In this document: piece after piece, positions 23,330-35,170 of the stretch
How positions within the stretch are numbered: the stretch's first letter is position 1
How the letters are laid out: each line of letters starts with the position of its first letter
From: Ctenosaura bakeri
Taxonomy: Eukaryota > Chordata > Lepidosauria > Squamata > Iguanidae
Length of the DNA stretch: 64,000 bases
NCBI GenBank assembly: GCA_948474755.1
Contig: CAOLHI010000967.1
Location: forward strand, 372,001-436,000
Direction: 5' to 3'
Made by a program: the position numbers and the translations under genes
The notes under the pieces: model-generated
Database searches by the model: none
The model's input: only the letters and a program-made list of their open reading frames with translations
Told to the model about the DNA's origin: nothing

Positions 23330-24223
23330 TAGGGATGGGACGAATCCAGAATTTTTCTGAATCCGAATTCGGATCCAAATCCCTGGAAGGTTCTGGGAAT
23401 CCACAAATCTCATGAATCTCGAATCTTTTGAATCCTTTTTTTAAAAAAAGAGTTTAAAAAGCAAGGGAAAGAAGGATAATCTTGGGCAAGACATACTCTC
23501 TCAGCCTTACCAAAAGCCTAGGCAAAGGCAAACCTCCCTCTGAAGAAATCTGGCCAGGACAATTGTCATAATTTTGCCTCAGGATCTCCACAGACTAAAA
23601 ATGTCATGAAGCCCCTTGGTACACAGGCAGGAAAATGTGGATTAATCCCACATTTTCCACAGGACTACTACAGTCCAGAGACAATCCAGGTCAAAACTGG
23701 CTTTTCTTTGCATAGCTGCTTCTGGCATCCTGGGGTTTGCAGTTTGATGATGCACCAGCACACTTTGGCAGAGAAGGCTGTGACACCTTGTAAAACTAGA
23801 AACCCCAGAATTGTGTCTGAAAGAGCTTTGCAAGTGAGCTGTGCAAAGGGATGTTTCAACTGTCCCTGAAATCTCAAGCCTGTAGCTTCCAGTCAAGCGC
23901 TGAACTTAAATATGAAATGTTCAATTTAAATATCTTAGAATACAACTCTAGAAGTAATTTGTGAAATTGTTAGCAAAGGCCATTATCACTCCAAGGGAAA
24001 ATTTCCCCTACTTGCCATCTCCCCTTGTGTGTCTAGTCTCCCAAATTTTCAGGCATCCTCGTCTGCCAGGTTTTCAGGCATCCTGGTCTCCAACAAACTG
24101 TTTGGGCGGTGGATTCAAAAGATTTGGTTTGCCTATTTTGACAAGGATTCGGATTTCCACATTTTCCTGCCAGTGTACAAAGGGCCCTGCCAAGGATTTG
24201 AGGATTTGGTTGGCCCATCCCTA
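23330..24223. mobile_element. hAT-like non-autonomous element, 894 bp
   Basis: The ends are TAGGGATGGG at the left and CCCATCCCTA at the right, a 10-bp perfect inverted repeat. It continues into AT-rich subterminal arms with GAATCC/GGATTC words on both sides (23342-23440 and 24110-24205). Flanks are TTGATATT (23322-23329) and TTCATATT (24224-24231), an 8-bp duplication with one mismatch. There is no transposase frame. It contains a fragment of the tRNA-derived SINE at 23481-23583. Confidence 0.75.
23481..23583 (+). repeat. tRNA-derived SINE fragment within a hAT-like element
   Basis: CTTGGGCAAGACATACTCTC, CTAGGCAAAGGCAAACCTCC and GAAGAAATCTGGCCAGGA correspond to the SINE middle part. The head and the ACA tail are absent, so the fragment was either captured or later trimmed. 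Confidence 0.6.
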
Positions 24224-24263
24224 TTCATATTTATGAATGCTGAAAAATGGATTTCTTTAGATA

Positions 24264-25005
24264 CAGGCTTACCTCAGTTAACAAAGCCTCTGACAGAGAA
24301 GCTCCTTTTCACAAAGCCTTTTCCCTGCCCACCCCCCCTCCTCTTTTGCTCTTTGTCATCTGTATAACTGGACGTTTTTTAAACAGCATTAGCGCTATGT
24401 GGGTAGTGAAGGACAGCAGAAACACAGGCTTTCAACTGGCAGGTTGCTGCACTGAATCATGCAGTAAAACGTCTGCTGGGAAAGAATAAGATATTTCTCA
24501 GCCAACACTACCCTAATTGTCTATGCCTGCCTGCAGCAGGCAAAATAACAACAGGTGCCCCAAGAATCCCTTACTAAGCATGGGCAAACAGCAAAACAGA
24601 AAAAAAAAAATGGGGGAAAGTGAATTAGTCTGCCTCACCAGCTACCCCAAGCATGTTTTAAAAAGCATAGTTCTATGAGCATGGCCACCAAAATGGAAAT
24701 CAAAGAAAACTGAAGGCTGGTGAAACAAAAAGACATCCCTGGGTGCCTTTTGGAAGAAGCCTTCAAATGGTCTCTAGAAGATTCAAAATGTTTTTGGTTA
24801 CTTATGCAATGCTTACCTAGCCTGGTTGTTTCATTTTGCATGTGCATACTGCTAGTTTTAAAGAAAAACACTTCAGTGAAATATATTGCACTGCTCTTCC
24901 TTTTTTTATGATATAGGAGCCTATTTCTATTCTTTCCATTCTGGTCCCAAATTTTCTGTTCAAGAAGTAATGCCCATCTACTTTGTTAACTGAGGTATAT
25001 CTATG
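24264..25005. mobile_element. Tigger/pogo-like MITE, copy 2
   Basis: Starts CAGGCTTACCTCAGTTAACA and ends in the inverted form (CTTTGTTAACTGAGGTATAT). The 17-bp core TACCTCAGTTAACAAAG is shared by both ends and resembles the CAGGCATACCTC start of Tigger elements. TA precedes the left end (24262-24263). The right-hand TA is not preserved. The interior aligns with the 566-bp copy at 15024-15589, which is shorter. No transposase. Confidence 0.75.
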
Positions 25006-25626
25006 CATTCCTGACTGCCACTGCAAATGCAAGGATTTTTCAATATATAGGAGAGTTCCTAAATTCTGTTACACATGTGGCTTGTCTCAAATGATCAAGG
25101 TTGCCATTGCCCCTTCCTAGATCTGAGGCTGATTAAGTGTTATGGTCCAACAAAATCTAGAGGATCATAATTTGCGTGCACACCTGTTTTAAATATACCT
25201 GCCACATGAAGCTTCTCTGTGGAGAGGGCATTCACTTGCTAAGTGCTATTATTTTTTCCAGTAGGCCCATTCATTGAGACCCAGCCATTTTCTGGTATTT
25301 GGCATAACATCCCTTCTTACCTCCTCACACAGTTCATATGTCTGTTAGTAAACGATAAGGGAACTTTCATTTCTCAAAAGTATTCCCAGTTCGCATTGTA
25401 TGAATGACAAGTTCCCACTGATGGAGTTCATTTGGTTGTGTAACAGATTTTTTAAAGTTCATCGACACCAGGAATGCTACAGTCAGGTTTAAGATATTAG
25501 CAATGTCTCATATTGTACCTGAGTGGTGCTGGATTTACAATAAAATATTACCTTGATATATAATACAAAACACAGAGCAATATACATATTCTTTCATTCA
25601 AATGGAAAGAGTTCCATTTCAAGCAA
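25006..25626. other. non-coding
   Basis: No gene or clear repeat. A short stretch near 25095-25137 weakly recalls the SINE middle part. Confidence 0.4.
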
Positions 25627-25804
25627 CCAGCATGGTATAGCGATTTGACCACTGGACTACAACCCTGGAGGTCAGGGTTAGATTCCCTGGTCAGCCATGG
25701 GAACCCACTGGCTGATCTTGGGCGCATCACACACTCTCATCCTCAGAAAACCTTGAGGATCACCATAAGTCAGAAACAACTTGTAGGCACATAACAACAA
25801 CAAA
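25627..25804 (+). repeat. tRNA-derived SINE, (ACA)n-tail family
   Basis: Head CCAGCATGGTATAGCGATTT and GGTCAGGGTTAGATTCCC, then GCACATAACAACAACAAAAC as the tail. About 60 bp of the middle is deleted (CCTCAGAAAA jumps to CCTTGAGGATCACC). Confidence 0.9.
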
Positions 25805-26610
25805 ACTACAAAGTCCATAAATAACTAGCATATATAACCCCAATAGTTCCATATATAAACTTAAATAGATGGAAACCATGTTGATTGCCATTCACTTTGT
25901 CCATACTTTGAGGCAGTCTCTGAATCTGGTTCAACTAGATTCCTACACTCAATTAACTTTTTAAAATCTGTTAACAATCCATTGAAGCTACTGCAGCTAC
26001 TCATATGCTTAAGTTTAATCACTTGCTTAAGTGCTAAACTGGAGTAGAGCCAGAATAAACTCAAAAACTAAAATGAAGAGAAACTAACTCATTACTGGTT
26101 CTGGAAACAGGACAAAAGTTAAAGGGGGAAGATCATGGTGTGAACTATTTGAAATTCATTAACTGAGGGCATTCATCTGCTACAGTGAAAACCTGAATCA
26201 TACTAATTATCTTTTTGAGTTTTGTTGTTTCACATGTTTAATTAACAGATCCCAATCCATAAACCTATTCAGTCAATTCAGTCTCACAGAAATAACTGGA
26301 AATCAGCTGACAACCCCAATTATTTGCTGACATCATGCTGTAGTTTTCCGTCATCACGTTAATCATGTGAAGATTTATCAGATGCAAAAAACACATCTAG
26401 AAGCTTATTTAGGATCAATTGCATCTTCCATCACTCATCTTCTAGCGTAGCAGCCACATTATCCATATTCGTACTAAAATTCCTTTCCTGTTGATTTCAT
26501 GCTTCTGTTTTCACAACTCTGCCTCCATTTACCACACAGAGGGACCAGGGACAAAGCCTGAGTAGGAAGAGACAACTCGAACTGAAAAACCCTATGGCCT
26601 TGGAGACTTT
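25805..26610. other. non-coding
   Basis: AT-rich spacer without a supported gene or recognised repeat. Confidence 0.4.
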
Positions 26611-26765
26611 GGCCCTTTCCGTACTATACTGTTACAGTGCTATTATTCCACTTTCAACATCCTATGGAATCATGGGGTTTGCAGTTTAGAGCTGCAAACC
26701 CCGGGATTCCATAGGATGTTGAAAGTGGAATAATAGTGCTATAACAGTCTAGTGTGGGAATGACC
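26611..26765. mobile_element. foldback (palindromic) MITE, copy 2
   Basis: A 155-bp near-perfect palindrome: GTGCTATTATTCCACTTTCA, ACATCCTATGGAATC, GGGGTTTGCAGTTTA, then the inverted arm GCAAACCCC, ATTCCATAGGATGTTGAAAG, TGGAATAATAGTGCTATAAC. Flanks GAGACTTT and GAGTCTTA agree at 6 of 8 positions, hinting at an 8-bp hAT-type duplication. Better preserved arms than the copy at 12601-12779. Confidence 0.8.
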
Positions 26766-26785
26766 AGAGTCTTACCCAGTAGGTG

Positions 26786-26890
26786 CAAGCCACTGGGCCT
26801 CAAATGTTGTTGGGCTACAACTCTCAGAATACTTTTTTGGTACAGCCAATAGTTAGGAATTCAAAGGACATCTGGATACCTGGTGGTAAG
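26786..26890. repeat. CTCCAGATGTTG-type MITE fragment
   Basis: CAAATGTTGTTGGGCTACAA followed by CTCTCAGAAT, and an inverted GGACATCTGGATACC end. Diverged member of the family at 22684-22808. Confidence 0.5.
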
Positions 26891-27334
26891 AATCTCTAGT
26901 CTACATCATCTTGACCTTTTCATGTGAAGGGGAAGCTTTATCCTAGTGAGGGGCAGGGAGAGGAACAGGCAAAAGAATACTAGGCAATGCTCTTTGTAAG
27001 AATTTCTGGGAAATGCCATCTTTCAACTGTTTTTGCTGGTGGGAGGATATAAATGGAAGCAGGATGTTACCTTACCCCCAAACAATGGGGAAGTGATACC
27101 ATTTCTTGTAGTTAAGCAGTTTTTGTTGATTATTTCCCAAATGTTGACAGGCAGTTTCCTTTTTTCCAGGCAATGAAGAGTTGAGTGTTATGATTATTTA
27201 AATAATACATAAATTATTAAATTATAGTGACAGGAAGAAAGTTGCATAAATACAATATGAAGGCCTTCAGAAAAATGTCCTGCATACACATGTACTTTTC
27301 ATTTAAATTTAGCTATTGCAATCACATTTAACAA
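26891..27334. other. non-coding
   Basis: Nothing recognised. Confidence 0.4.
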
Positions 27335-27825
27335 CAGGCGACCCGCCGCATTTGTGGGTTTGACTTTCACAAATTTGATTATTTGTGAGTTTCCTCAACC
27401 ATTGCCTGCCCGCCCCCCCAGCTCAGATGCTTCTTTTCTGGGTGAACCTTCCTTTTGGTAGCTCTAATCAGGGTGTGAAGCCCTTTAAAAACCTGCCTCT
27501 GCTCCTCTTCTTCCTCTTCTACCAGCAGCTGCCTGGCCAACTACAGATGGCTTGCAGCCTGATATCTCAGCACCATAAACCTTTTCTCAAATTCCTCCAC
27601 ACCTAAAGGAGATGGTGAGAGAGTGGAAGCATAGGGTCACCATGTCGACCTACCCCCTTTCCCTTTCCTTTCCCTGACCTGGTTTGGACGCTGGGTGCCT
27701 GTTCTCCCCACCATGCCTCAGCCCCATTCCCACAAACACACACACACTGATTTTGATATTTGCAATTTTTCCATTTTTGCAGGGGTCCTGCACCCCTAAC
27801 TCTAGCAAATGTGGAGGGCTGACTA
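27335..27825. mobile_element. Tigger-like MITE (CAGTCAGCCCTCC family), copy 1
   Basis: The left end CAGGCGACCCGCCGCATTTG and the inverted right end (AGTCAGCCCTCCACATTTGC) form imperfect terminal repeats. The left subterminal GTTTGACTTTCACAAATTTG matches the right arm of the copy at 54447-54831, and the right arm (GGGGTCCTGCACCCCTAAC) matches that copy's left arm, so the two lie in opposite orientation. No transposase. TA duplication not preserved. Confidence 0.65.
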
Positions 27826-27884
27826 TATATAAAGTAAATTGGATTTAAGGCCCATATAATTCAACACCCTGTTCCTCTAGACTA

Positions 27885-28035
27885 GAAGTAGGAAATGGAT
27901 AGCCCTCCAGATTCTGTTGGCACAGAGCTCCCTGCACTCTCATTGCCCGTGCTGGCTAGGGTTGCTGGCACCTGCAGTCCAACTTCTGGAGGACCTTATA
28001 ATTCCCATGGCTATTCTAAGCCCAGGACTCCTGGG
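27885..28035. repeat. CTCCAGATGTTG-type MITE, diverged
   Basis: GGAAATGGATAGCCCTCCAG, GTGCTGGCTAGGGTTGCTGG and TGCAGTCCAACTTCTGGAGG show the two complementary halves of the short element family. Confidence 0.5.
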
Positions 28036-31000
28036 AAACGTTTTAGTAACAAATTCCAGAATGTAAGCAATGAAACCAAATTCCAAAATTTATACACATA
28101 AACACACATTTTTTTCCAAATGAATTCAAGATGCCAGTCTAACTTTGCACGTTACTTTTTACCTATTTGAATAGAACCATTGATTTCAGAGCATATATAT
28201 CATTTCTTGCAGTTAAAAAAAGTCTCTGAGAGAGTGCAAATCCTTACAGAGCACCTTTGGTACCCGGTTGGATGATTCCAGTAAAAGAAAGAACAAGAGA
28301 GGATGCCTTACATATCTATGGGCATTTGAGAGCAGTCAAAGCTATGCACTGCACAGATGTAGATTGTCATCTGGACCAATGGCAAGAGGATGTCTGTGTG
28401 ATGCAAGTAGTATAGGTATATAAGCAAAATTTATTTAAGGTTTGTTTAAGGGCTGGTCCCACTTTTCTAATCATTTTAATTACAAAATGGCTTGCCAGTT
28501 TAGTCTTACTGGCCAATGGTAAAAAAAAAAGGGGGGGGTTAAGCTATAAAGTGTGTCAGAAATAAAACCTAGCATATTTGTCCATGAAGAAGTTATCTCC
28601 AGGAGTGTTGAAGATGCTCCAGATCAGGGATGGGCAAGCTGCAGCCTTGGCCACATGCTTTCCCACCCCCTGGCCAGTTGATATAGCCCCCAGGGCATTT
28701 CAGCAAAAAAAAAAAAATTGGCAAAATTATTTTTCAAAAAGTTTGTTTGTTTGTTTACTCCAAATGCCCCAAAATGACCTCTAGAGGTATGGAGGGTATT
28801 TCCACCATGTCTGGAGCTGCCTTGGATCCCCCAGGGGTCAAACAAATAATGTGTGGTTATGTTTATTAGTAATTCTAGTAAGTTGAATGTACATAGGTCT
28901 ATAATAATAGAATAAGACATTGGGTATTAATCTTGGTGGTCTACAGCAGCAAAATATATTTAAAGGGGGTCCATGGTAAATGAAAGGTTAAGAGCCGCTG
29001 CTATAGAGCAACCAGGGGGCAGTACTGAAAATTTGCTCTTCAAATGAAAGTTGATCTGATGGCCATTTCATATTAAAGTTCTTTCAATAAGTTATGTCAG
29101 TGATCTAGGAGACAAGAAGGCTCTGCACAGGAAGGAACAGCTCTGAAGAAACTGTTAAGCTCCTTCAAGCCAATAATGCATATTCCAGAAAAAATAACTC
29201 AGTAAATGTATATCTCTGTGATAGATAGTAATTGCTTCAACAGAGCCATTATAGCCTATTAGGTCAATATTCTGCACTGCCAAAGTGCTTTAATTAATAC
29301 ACATTTACATAAGATATTGGGGGTTTCTCTCTCAGCCATGAAGGAAAAAAATGTGGAGCACAGCACTGAGCTTGCATTGCAATACACAGCACAATTTGAC
29401 ATTCAGTTATTTGTTTTAATTTATTAAAAGTGCCTGTCAGAGAGTCAAGGCACCCATTACTTTACTAACAGCATGGCTATTTCCATATTCATCAGTCCAT
29501 GTGTTCTCCTGCTTCAGGAAATGGATGGAATCATATGTTTATGCACTGTACAAGAGAGGATGATGTTCTTAAAGCTCTGCCAATTTGGCCTCTACCACCA
29601 ATTGCTTTCTCACTTTCTGGTGCTCTTCTGGAACCATAAAAAATGTAGCTATGAACTATGTGGATGTCATTCCATGTGTGTGTGTGCACGCGCGCGCACA
29701 TTCAGTCCTCTCTTTGTTCATCTATACAATAGTGAAGAAGAAAAGCTTTTCCTTCTTTCTCCTCATGAATTTGGACTTCATTAGCTAAGACTCAGTTCAG
29801 ATTCTTGGAATTCTTAAATATGGAACAAACCTATGTATGCAGCCATGTGGAGGGCATGAAATTAAACTCTTGTTATTTTCTCCCCTGCCTCCTCCAGCAG
29901 CTGTAGAAGGACATGTGTGACTGACAAGTGTACCAATTTGCTTGTGTAAATTGCCCCTGTAAGAAGTAACGTGGTTAGTTATGTCGCTTCCTTTCTTGAG
30001 CAGCTATCTTGGGAGCTTCTCTGCATGGACGAATGCTGACCATCCTGCTGTTAATAATCCAGTCTTGTGATACCATTGAGAGTCCATAATGGCCTTATTC
30101 AGTTATTATTAATATAGAGAAAATAAAGACTCAAAGAGAGGGTGCATACGAGTCCAGCCCTGTTACCCCCACTCTCCTCTTGGGAAATACAACCTTTTTG
30201 GAACAGCATAGCTTTCTCTATCCATGAAGACTCTTTACACAGTCCAGAACCTTGATTTAACATTTTGAATCACCGGGACAGTTTCCATGAATAGAAGACT
30301 CTCTCCTCTTCAGAAAGTAACATTTTGTCTAAGGAGTGCATCAGTTTTTTAGGGGAGGGGGCAAAGTCAGCATACTTCTCCTCCCAGCAGTTTTCATTTC
30401 CTTACATACTAAAGAGGCAAGACCTTTTGCTGTATATCTCCTTCATTTTTGCTAAGCCTTGCCAGTGTTTATCCCCTCCATGTCCACTCTTTCCCTATCA
30501 GTTGGCCCTTTGGGGCTGGGGGTTGCTGTCTGTCGCTGGGCATAGAAATTTATGGGTTCTTCTCTAAGAGGTTGTTTAAGTTAGAGGCATGGTTTGTTGA
30601 GGCTGGGCTATGTTGCTATAATTTCAGAATGTACTTTTTTTTTCATATTTTTTTTCTGGAGTTGTAGTGCTTCAGTTCATCAATGAAATAGCATTCTTGT
30701 ACAAAACAGCTATCTCACTGTTTCAGTGATTCACTGATGCACTATGATGTTATAAAAGGAGAAAAGAGGAGAGAAAAGGATGAAAGAATTGCTTTAGCTT
30801 CCCCACCCATCTTGAACCCTTTGAAATGCAAACTCTGCAGCCTACCTCACAATACATATAACTGGGGTAGCCAGTAGCCAAAAGGAGAAAAAAAACCTAG
30901 TCTGAACCATAGAAGTAGATGTATGTGTGCTCTTTGGGCATTTTTGATCCAGCATGTCTCAGAATTTTTTTAAAAATCAGGAGATGGAAATAAAAAGTTG

Positions 31001-33229
31001 CAGCTGCCTCTGGTTATTGCTAGGAAGTTATTGCAGATAACACAAATGGCATTTGTGTGTTTTTTAAAGCAAACAGAGACTTACAGCTATAAATACTGGA
31101 ACGCACAGCAACATTTGCCCCTTCTGTTCTTTCCCAGTCTTTTTAAAAATATTAAAGAATATTGTGTGGGAGGGGCTGCAACCTATTTTAAAAAGTGGTT
31201 TGCATCTTTTGGAACCATTTAAGACTGTCAACTCATCCTTTTTCTTTTGGGCTAGAAAATGGTTGGTCCAAGGAGTCTGGAGGTGTCAAAGGTCACGAAA
31301 ACAGCTTTGGAGAACACATGCAGCCCCAGGACTACACTTTAATCCATCCTTGAATTACAACTATAGAGAGAAGCAGGAAAAGAAACTGCATGGGCAGTGA
31401 CTGGTAAAGAAAATGCTAGGAATGGGTGGGAAATTCATTTCAGTTAATTTTTGTTCAGAATTTCTCAAAATTCACAAAATGGGAGAAAAGGAAACAGGCA
31501 GATCTACTCTTTCCTACAAAATATTCCAGTTCATGATGTATCTGATGCAGTGCTCCCATGTTATAACAGATGTTGGTGTTTTAGACTGTGAGGTATAACT
31601 TACACAGCTATCTGGACAGAGCAGTGCTTTGGGTCAGTTTGTTAGAGCTTTTTGGGTTTGTTTGTTTTTAAGATAAAAAGCATAATTTCATGTGTCATTT
31701 ATACTGAATATGTTAAATGAAAACTTACTCCAGCTGTTCTATTTTGAAGAGAAGGGACTGCTTATCAGAGAATCCTATCTCACTCTTTTACTTTATGTGA
31801 AAAAGAATGCTCACCTCCTTACTCTGTAGGATCATCATTATGACAGAGTTATAAATCATCTGAATAAACTTTTGCAAAACAAATGGAGGTTTGGGATACA
31901 TGTGACAAGCTTCTTCAGCAAGCACATCTCACGGTATGTGAAAAATAAACCACTACAAAAGATTTAACAAGCAAGAAGACCTACACAAGGGTTGAAGTCT
32001 TAGCTCTTCAAGGTCATGAGAATGTTATTTTAGCAACTTACTTCATCTTCAGAGTCTCACATCATAGTACAGGCAGTGGTTATCTTCACCTGGGTTATAT
32101 GGACTTCCTGATTATTTAAAGGTGTTTTGCATTCCTTGCAAAACTCTAGGTATATCTGAATTACAGACTTAAGGTGGTTTTACAGCCATTCTTCATCCTC
32201 CTCCACCACCACCCCATCCATGAAACCCCAGAAACTATAGTTACAGGGTTAAACTAGTGTTCAGTGTCTCATTGAACTAAAATTATCTAGTCATAAAATT
32301 ACTTCTTTTAGGATTATTTTTATCATTATTTAGTTCAGGATTATTTTATTGTGTTTTATTCACATACACCCTGGACCAGTCTGAGAAATTTTTTTGGCTT
32401 GAGGCAAAGGACAAAAGATGTCTCACCCTTGGCTGTTCTATGCATAAAATGACAACTCAGGAGAAATGCCACAGAGCTACTGCCCTTTGCCCATCATCTG
32501 CTTCCTTAGACAGCTGTCAACACTCTGCCTTATGGCAGAGCCAGCCCTGCCTCTTACTGTTCTGCTGTGTAGTACAATAGATAGGAGCAGCTTTGTAGAT
32601 CACCTCTGGAGGAAGTGATAAAAAGATGGACTATGTGTTTTGTGAGCTACCCTTTGACTCATTTGAGATAGCCATTTTAAAGCTGAAGCCCACTTATGCC
32701 AAGGACTGTCTTCTCAGTCAAAATCTCTGTCCCATCTGTGGGCCCTACTCCAGACACAGTAAGGTCTCTGGGGCTAGAAGATGCCTTTTTCAGGGCCATG
32801 GTGGTATCCTCCACATACACTATTGGTCCAAATTGGCCTTGACATGAGGCTTGTCTACCTGCTTTGCATTGCAATGTTGGAGAACAATTTTTTGTATGCT
32901 TTTGTGTTAACCAGGTCAAACTTAACCAATTTACTCACAATGCACAAAGTAATGAAGTGCAAGCAGGGTCTGCAGCCCAAAACTACAACAGTTCCCCAGA
33001 TTGCTGACTTATTGACCATGCTAGCTCAGGCTGATGGAGTATTGAATTTAACAGCATGTGAAGGGTCACAGGTTCACCATGCCTCCATTACAGACCATGG
33101 GCAAATGTCCTGAAACATCCTTTGGAAAGTAGAGGGAGCTTACTCATAGCTATGGAGGTTGGGGAAATAGAGACAGACTGCTTCACCTATCCAGGGGTTC
33201 TAGCACAGTTGTGGAACATTTTGGTTTGT
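28036..33229. other. long non-coding block without a recognised mobile element
   Basis: No gene supported over about 5.2 kb. An alternating GT/GC tract is at 29675-29700. A run of eight G follows an A-run near 28520-28538. From 29080 to 29450 the DNA is repeat-free and rich in TAATTAAT/TTTAATTTATTA words, a texture compatible with conserved non-coding DNA. Open frames of up to 110 codons have no recognisable domains. Confidence 0.4.
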
Positions 33230-35170
33230 TTGTTTGTTTTATTACCTGATTTTCTGCCTTTCTCCCAAAACAAGATCTAAAGCAGTGCACACCACATTTT
33301 CAAAGCACAGTTTTACAATTTTTAAAAAACAATTTTAAAAACTTTTAATACAAATTAAACTAAATTTCCGTTTAAAAAAACACAAGTTAAAAAAGTTGAA
33401 AACTTAAAAAACAAGTTAGAACAGTGTTACAAGATACTTAAAAACATAATAAAATAAGAATACTACACCCCCACCTGCATTAAGAACTGTGTTTGCTGCA
33501 TGTACTAAAAACCAAAAGCTTCCTTAAATAAAAAAAGTCTTTACTTGCCAGCAGAAAGCAGGGAGGGGGCCAACCAAATTTCCTGAGGAAGAGAATTTCA
33601 TCACTCACGAGCAGCTACTGAGAAGGCTCCTTTACTCGTGTCCTCACCAGATGTGCCTGGAATGATGGTGGGACCAGAAAAAGTCTTCCCTTGAAGATCT
33701 TAAGAGCACAGGAAGGTTCATATAGGGAGGAACAATTTTTCAAGTAGTCTGGATACAAGCTGTGTTGGGCTTTAAAGGTCATAACCAGCATTTTCAATGC
33801 TGCCCAGGAACAGCTAGCAATGAGGTTATATATGGAGTTGTTTTAGCAAGGGGTTATATGTATAATCTCTATAGCCAGATAGGAATCTGGCCACAGCATT
33901 TTGTACCCAGTGGAGTCTCCAGTTTCTAAAGGCAGCCCCATATATGTGCTGCAGAAAATCCAAATGGGATGTAATCCAGGCATATGTCACTGTAGCCAAT
34001 TGGACATCTCAAGGAACAGGTATAGCTGGTGCATAAGTTTTAGCTGTACAAATGTACTCCTGGCAATTGCTGAAACCTGAGCATCCTAGTTCAGAACTGA
34101 GTCCAGGAGCACAACCAAGCTGTGAACCTGAGATTTTGACTGACCAGGATCACCACTGTTTTGTCCGGATTTCAATATATTTGCCCTTATGCAGTATATT
34201 ACTGACAGCAGACAACATTGCTTTGGTACAGAGACTGCTTCCTTGGGACTGCATGGAAAGGAGAGACAGTCAGGTGTCACCTGCATACTGATGACATCCA
34301 ACTCCAACATTCCAGATAACCTCTCCCAGTGGTTTCACCTAGATTTTAAATAGCATGGGGCACAAAATTGAGCCCTGGGGGATCCCACTGGTCAATGACC
34401 AGGGGGCTGAACAAGAATCTTCCAATAGTACCTTCTGAGTTTGTGCCTTCAGGAAGGACTGGAACCACTGCAGGACAATGCCCCCTCATCCCATCCCGGA
34501 GAGGCAACTCAGAAGGATACCATGGTCAATGATATCAAAAGCTGCTGAACGATCCAGCATAACCAACAGCTGTCTCTGTCCCATAGCCAGGCCAGAAGCC
34601 AGATTGAAATGGATCTAGACAATCAGTTTCATCCAGGAACATCTGGAATTGGGAGCGCAACACACACTCCAGAACCTTGCCCAAGAAAGAACTATTGGGC
34701 AATGACCAGTAGTTATCCAGTGTAGTCATGTTCAGGGAAAGGTTTTTTTAGTAGGGCCCTCACCACAGCTTCTTTAAGGCAAGATGAAACTCTGCCTTGC
34801 TGCAGTGTGATATTCACGACTTCTACTACCCATCCAGAACACACACACACCCCGGCTGCTTTCATAAGCAAGAAAGGCAAGGATCCAGTGCAGATGTTGT
34901 AGCTCTCACATCTCCAAAGATCCTGTCCATGTCCTCAGGTTGCACAAATTGAAATGCATCCATTAACCTGAGAGCCAACCTTACATGGCCCTGTATCAAC
35001 TACAGAACCAAAGTCAGAGCATAGCCAAGTGATTTTATCTGCAAAGTGCCATACAGACTCTTCACAGTGGACTGCCAAGTGGCCTACATGATGCTCTTGA
35101 GGAGTAGTACATAAAAGGTCCCTGACCACTCAAGACAGATCCACTGGGCAACACAGGACAGTGCAACAGT
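33230..35170 (-). pseudogene. decayed CR1/L2-group LINE: reverse transcriptase remnant and 3' UTR
   Basis: Read on the minus strand. An interrupted frame in 34535-34729 has NYWSLPNSSFLGKVLECVL and then DCLDPFQSGFWPGYGTETA, the usual start of the non-LTR reverse transcriptase. Next come a DIIDHGILL-like block near 34520, a SGIPQGSILCPMLF block near 34350-34390, and HQYAGDT near 34290. That last block stands where active enzymes have YADD, so the catalytic motif is broken as well as the frame. Further left is the 3' untranslated region (33240-34050), including the GGGCTTTAAAGG-type block shared with 19845-20095. It is a dead copy of a LINE that moved by target-primed reverse transcription. Confidence 0.75.
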
